Shown one piece after another: positions 3,881-6,736 of a stretch of 6,736 nucleotides of DNA. The position numbers and the translations under genes were made by a program. The stretch covers positions 1 through 6,736 of the forward strand of contig MFTJ01000029.1 of the NCBI GenBank assembly GCA_001786805.1, in the 5' to 3' direction. The DNA is from Candidatus Nomurabacteria bacterium RIFCSPHIGHO2_01_FULL_39_10 (GTDB lineage: Bacteria; Patescibacteriota; Minisyncoccia; Phycocordibacterales; UBA9973). Within the stretch, counting starts at the first letter, position 1. The number at the start of each line of letters is the position of its first letter. Below the pieces are notes generated by a model, which made no database searches, had not been told where the DNA came from, and worked only from the letters and a program-made list of their open reading frames with translations.

Positions 3881-6070
3881 ATGGCAAAAAAGGAGAGTGG
3901 AAAAGAATCGGGAGGACTAAAAATTCAAACAAAACATGGGATTATGGCAGTAATTTTTTTTGTCGCCGCATTATTTTTTTTGATGTCCGCGTTTGACATC
4001 ACAGGAGTCGCGGGTAAGTTTATTTATGATAAACTTTTTTATCTCATGGGTTTGGGTTATGTTCTTCTGCCGACTCTTTTTGTTATCTTGGGATACTCAT
4101 TCTTAAAATCAGAAGCCCCGAATATCGGATGGAAAAGTGTGATAAGCGCCACGATGTTCCTACTCTCAGGTGAAGGTTTGATAGACATAATAAGTGGCAA
4201 GCATTCCGGAGGACTTTTTGGAGAAATTTTGTCCACGCCCTTGGTTTCGCTTTTTGATGTGTATGCGAGCGTAATTTTTATGAGCGCCATTTTAATAATT
4301 TCAATTTTAGTGATATTTGACGCAAAATTAGACGTCCTGCCATTTTTGAAAAAAATTTGGAACTTCATTATGAGAAAAAAAGATGTGAGTTCTTCCCCTG
4401 ATAAGGGGGAGATGCCAGAGGCAGAGGGGATTGAAAACGACCCCTCCCCCACCCTCCCCTTAGCAGGGGAGGAAGAATTCGAACCAGTTACAGCAAAAAT
4501 CAAAAAAGCGTTAGGTATAAAAAATAAAGATGATGAAGACGAATTCAACCAAAAACTAGAACCTAAAAGCTATAAGCTAGCCACTAACTATGTCCCTCCC
4601 CCGCTCTCGCTCCTTGAAGAAGATCAGGGTAAGCCAAACACTGGCGACATTAAAGCAAACGCGAATATCATAAAACGCACACTTCTGAACTTTGGCATAG
4701 AGGTAGAGATGGATGAAATAACAATCGGTCCGACTGTAACACGATATGCCTTAAAACCAGCAGAAGGAATGAAGCTCTCGCGCATCATTGCTCTGCAAAA
4801 CGACCTCTCTCTCGCTCTCGCCGCGCATCCTATCAGAATAGAAGCTCCGATTCCGGGAAAATCTTTAGTGGGCATAGAAATTCCTAACAGGTCAAAGTCT
4901 ATAGTAGGACTCGCCACCCTCCTTGCCGATGATAAGTTTCAAAATTCTTCAAAACCTCTCACCACGGCTCTCGGCCGCAACATTGGAGGCAAATCCATCT
5001 TCGGCAATCTTGCCAAGATGCCACACTGCCTTGTGGCCGGCACGACCGGTTCCGGAAAATCGGTTGCCATTCATTCAATGATTACTTCCCTGCTATACAG
5101 AAACGGTCCAGATGATTTAAAATTTATAATGATAGACCCGAAACGCGTGGAACTGACTCTTTACAATAACATTCCGCACTTGCTTACCCCCGTGATAACG
5201 GACGCCAAGAAAACAATTTTGGCCTTGAAATGGGCAGCTAAGGAAATGGACCGCCGTTATGACATTTTAGAAGCCGAAAGCGTGAGAGATGTGGAGTCTT
5301 ATCATAGTAATGTTTACAAGGCGGGTAGTTCTGACCGTATGCCATACATTATCATTATAATAGATGAACTGGCAGACATAATGAGTTCTTACCCTCGAGA
5401 ACTTGAGTCTGCCATTGTCCGCTTGGCGCAGATGTCCCGCGCAGTCGGCATTCATCTTATACTTTCCACCCAACGTCCGGAAGTAAATATTATCACTGGC
5501 TTGATCAAAGCCAACATTCCCGCTCGCATCGCCCTAAAAGTTTCTTCGCAGGTGGACTCGCGCACTATTCTCGACACTGGAGGAGCAGAAAAACTCCTAG
5601 GCGCGGGCGATATGCTTTACTCTTCGGGCGATGCTCAGCCGGAACGTCTGCAAAGCGCGTTTATTTCAGAATCAGAAGTTAAAAAAGTTGTAAAATACTT
5701 GGCGGACGCTTATAAGGACGAAGTTGCGGAAGAAATCGCTCTAACCTCCGGCTCTATTTCAGCCGATAAAAGTATTTTTGAAAGCACTTTAGATAGTGAT
5801 GAAGATTTAGAAGATGATGACGAAATGTATGAGGAAGCGAGAGCATGCGTGATAGAAGCGGACCGCGCTTCCACTTCATATCTGCAAAGAAAATTGAAGT
5901 TGGGATATGCTAGAGCCGCGCGCTTGATGGACAAGCTGGAAGAACGCGGAGTGATCGGTCCGGGAGACGGCGCCAAACCAAGAGAGGTGCTGGAAAAAAT
6001 TCCTGCCCGCAATGCTACGCATAGCGTTGCAGGCGGGGAACGCACAGAGACAGGTGAAAATGTAATATGA
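3881..6070 (+). CDS. ftsK: DNA translocase FtsK/SpoIIIE family
   Basis: This is a membrane-anchored hexameric ATPase that pumps double-stranded DNA at the division septum and helps resolve chromosomes. The 729 residues show the full family layout. Membrane segments lie at about 21-40, 53-74, 86-104 and 121-147 (FtsK_4TM type). A linker follows to about 240. The alpha/beta motor begins near 255, with Walker A GTTGSGKS at 387-394, Walker B IIIIIDE at 490-496 and the LSTQRP motif at 528-533. The winged-helix gamma domain, which reads DNA orientation signals, spans about 648-703 (ASTSYLQRKLKLGYARAARLMD core). An acidic run (DSDEDLEDDDE, 638-648) joins motor and gamma. Two palindromic DNA elements are translated within it: residues 170-199 in the linker and 708-720 near the C-terminus. 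The linker is short beside that of E. coli FtsK and like SpoIIIE in scale. It overlaps the next gene by ATGA. Confidence 0.96.
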   Translation: MAKKESGKESGGLKIQTKHGIMAVIFFVAALFFLMSAFDITGVAGKFIYDKLFYLMGLGYVLLPTLFVILGYSFLKSEAPNIGWKSVISATMFLLSGEGLIDIISGKHSGGLFGEILSTPLVSLFDVYASVIFMSAILIISILVIFDAKLDVLPFLKKIWNFIMRKKDVSSSPDKGEMPEAEGIENDPSPTLPLAGEEEFEPVTAKIKKALGIKNKDDEDEFNQKLEPKSYKLATNYVPPPLSLLEEDQGKPNTGDIKANANIIKRTLLNFGIEVEMDEITIGPTVTRYALKPAEGMKLSRIIALQNDLSLALAAHPIRIEAPIPGKSLVGIEIPNRSKSIVGLATLLADDKFQNSSKPLTTALGRNIGGKSIFGNLAKMPHCLVAGTTGSGKSVAIHSMITSLLYRNGPDDLKFIMIDPKRVELTLYNNIPHLLTPVITDAKKTILALKWAAKEMDRRYDILEAESVRDVESYHSNVYKAGSSDRMPYIIIIIDELADIMSSYPRELESAIVRLAQMSRAVGIHLILSTQRPEVNIITGLIKANIPARIALKVSSQVDSRTILDTGGAEKLLGAGDMLYSSGDAQPERLQSAFISESEVKKVVKYLADAYKDEVAEEIALTSGSISADKSIFESTLDSDEDLEDDDEMYEEARACVIEADRASTSYLQRKLKLGYARAARLMDKLEERGVIGPGDGAKPREVLEKIPARNATHSVAGGERTETGENVI
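4391..4476. repeat. Palindromic element (CCCTCC/GGAGGG family) translated in the FtsK linker
   Basis: Two hairpins frame the element: TTCCCCT-GATA-AGGGGGA (4393-4410, one G-T pair) and a perfect 8-bp CCTCCCCT-TAGC-AGGGGAGG (4453-4472). The right half aligns with the right half of the intergenic element (CCTCCCCTCATTCCCCTCC type) and ends in the same GGAAGAA. It encodes residues about 170-199, rich in Pro, Gly and Glu (PSPTLPLAGEEE), with no link to FtsK function. It is in frame and sits in the tolerant linker between the membrane part and the motor. Confidence 0.65.
6002..6040. repeat. 39-bp palindromic element, copy 1, in the 3' end of ftsK
   Basis: A 16-bp stem (6002-6017 with 6022-6037; one C/A mismatch, two G-T pairs) closes a CGCA loop. 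The 39 bases are identical to 6435-6473 in recA. Here they encode FtsK residues 708-720, PARNATHSVAGGE, after the end of the gamma domain. Two forward and two reverse frames of the element are free of stops, which makes in-frame insertion easy. Confidence 0.85.
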
Positions 6071-6420
6071 ATCCAAATATTAAAAAAATATTACAAATAT
6101 CCGCACTCTCTATGTTGTTTCTATTTATTGTGTTTTACGCTTTCTTCCGTTCAGAAGATTTGCTTTTGGGGGTAAAAATTAAGAACATAAACATAGTTGA
6201 TGGGGCAATAGTTAAAAATAGTATTATAGCGGTGACTGGAAATGCAAAAAATGCAATAAATTTAACTTTAAACGGACGGGAAATTACGATAAACGAAAAT
6301 GGTGATTTTAATGAGACAATTGCGCTCCTCGCTGGATATAATATAATAAACATAACTGCCAAAGATAAATTTGGATATGTTGATGAAAAAAATTATAAGT
6401 TAATGTACGAAAATATATGA
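6067..6420 (+). CDS. Small membrane-anchored Ig-like (glucodextranase B-like) protein
   Basis: This 117-residue protein has one hydrophobic segment near the N-terminus (about 9-27, SALSMLFLFIVFYAFF) preceded by lysines, so it is a membrane anchor or uncleaved signal. The rest (about 35-113) would lie outside the cell. That part reads like one bacterial Ig-type beta domain: VDGAIVKNSIIAVTGNAKNA, then LTLNGREITINENGDFNETI, then LLAGYNIINITAKDKFG. The GNA.NA...LNG..I.....G.F......GYN.I.I.A.D..G pattern matches the glucodextranase domain B family as I remember it. The ATG overlaps the ftsK stop (ATGA), and AGGTGA at 6052-6057, nine bases upstream, is the only good Shine-Dalgarno in the window. 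It also overlaps recA by ATGA. Its function is unknown; a sugar-binding or wall-linked role would be inference only. Confidence 0.85.
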   Translation: MNPNIKKILQISALSMLFLFIVFYAFFRSEDLLLGVKIKNINIVDGAIVKNSIIAVTGNAKNAINLTLNGREITINENGDFNETIALLAGYNIINITAKDKFGYVDEKNYKLMYENI

Positions 6421-6736
6421 TAAATAAGAAAAAACCTGCCCGCAATGCTACGCATAGCGTTGCAGGCGGGGAAAAGAAAGAAGATAAAACTGTGGGTATG
6501 GCGGCGCTGGAGGATACTCTAAAGTCCATTCAGACAAAATTTGGCGAAGGAGCAATTATGAAATTCGGTGATTCACCGAAGGTAGATGTCAATGTGATCC
6601 CGACAGGCTCCATCGGACTTGATATGGCTCTCGGAGTAGGCGGAATACCGCGCGGAAGAATTATAGAAATATTCGGACCAGAATCTTCAGGCAAAACAAC
6701 TTTGTCTCTTCATATTGTGGGAGAAGCCCAAAAACT
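6417..6736 (+). CDS. recA: Recombinase RecA (N-terminal part, continues beyond the window)
   Basis: RecA is the DNA-strand-exchange ATPase of homologous recombination and SOS induction. The 106 codons present include the N-terminal helix region (LKSIQTKFGEGAIMKFGD, 35-52), the IPTGSIGLDMALGVGGIPRGRI core (61-82) and the Walker A EIFGPESSGKTT (84-95), all typical. The start chosen is the ATG at 6417, which overlaps the previous stop in ATGA and has no Shine-Dalgarno, so translational coupling is likely. An in-frame ATG at 6498 (M28) would give an N-terminus closer to the usual RecA length and would leave the palindromic element untranslated. With the first start, residues 7-19 come from that element and the protein has a Lys-rich extension of about 20 residues. 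Confidence 0.95.
   Translation, partial: MINKKKPARNATHSVAGGEKKEDKTVGMAALEDTLKSIQTKFGEGAIMKFGDSPKVDVNVIPTGSIGLDMALGVGGIPRGRIIEIFGPESSGKTTLSLHIVGEAQK
6435..6473. repeat. 39-bp palindromic element, copy 2, in the 5' end of recA
   Basis: Identical over 39 bases to 6002-6040 in ftsK, with the same 16-bp stem and CGCA loop (stem 6435-6450 with 6455-6470). It begins 18 bases after the recA ATG at 6417 and is read in the same phase as in ftsK, giving PARNATHSVAGGE again (residues 7-19). Flanking bases differ after GGGGAA on the right and before CCTGCC on the left, so the element boundary is sharp. A strong hairpin this close to the start codon could affect recA translation. Confidence 0.85.

Noticed and set aside
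6002..6473. CRISPR-like repeat pair
   Set aside because: Only two copies, 433 bases apart and inside genes, without spacer-sized regular spacing.
5710..6529. Minus-strand frames reading SPPATLCVALRAG near both copies of the 39-bp element
   Set aside because: These are the reverse reading of the palindromic element within well-supported plus-strand genes; they reflect that the element is stop-free in several frames, not extra genes.

Overview
The window looks like a chromosomal segment of a Patescibacteria (CPR) bacterium, most likely of the Parcubacteria group. Three things point there. The large surface protein has the CPR-style layout of signal peptide, one PG_binding_1 domain, tandem YPAGCTS...TTG repeats and long Ser/Thr/Asn/Gly-rich beta domains. 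The 285-residue wHTH protein ends in a SEKTLQREL...RRWSRY-like signature that I recall from Parcubacteria hypothetical proteins. An ftsK - small Ig-like membrane protein - recA cluster is also of a kind I associate with that group. This placement rests on memory of family style, not on a database search. UGA is read as stop in the genes seen, so the code appears standard.

Layout. Positions 1-2289 (minus strand) hold the N-terminal 763 codons of a secreted, probably cell-surface beta-repeat protein that runs off the left edge. Positions 2290-2821 are an AT-rich non-coding stretch with the likely promoter and two palindromes for that gene, a short GC palindrome and a few other inverted repeats. 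Positions 2822-3679 (minus) encode a 285-residue protein with a C-terminal winged helix and no assigned function. Positions 3680-3880 are a divergent intergenic region with a possible operator, a composite inverted repeat and a likely leaderless promoter for ftsK. Positions 3881-6736 (plus) are a tightly packed operon: ftsK (729 codons), a 117-codon membrane-anchored Ig-like protein, and the first 106 codons of recA. Each junction is an ATGA start/stop overlap. FtsK (DNA pumping and chromosome resolution) and RecA (homologous recombination) are both chromosome-processing proteins; the role of the small protein between them is unknown.

The most unusual feature is a set of palindromic DNA elements lying inside protein-coding sequence. 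One 39-bp element occurs twice, identically, in the 3' end of ftsK and the 5' end of recA, read in the same phase in both (PARNATHSVAGGE). A second, CCCTCC/GGAGGG-type family lies in the FtsK linker, in the linker of the wHTH protein on the opposite strand, and as an inverted pair between those two genes. A third short palindrome (TCCGCCAACTGGCGGA) is intergenic. This resembles in concept the Rickettsia palindromic elements that insert in frame into genes, but the sequences are different and whether this is described for CPR I cannot tell.
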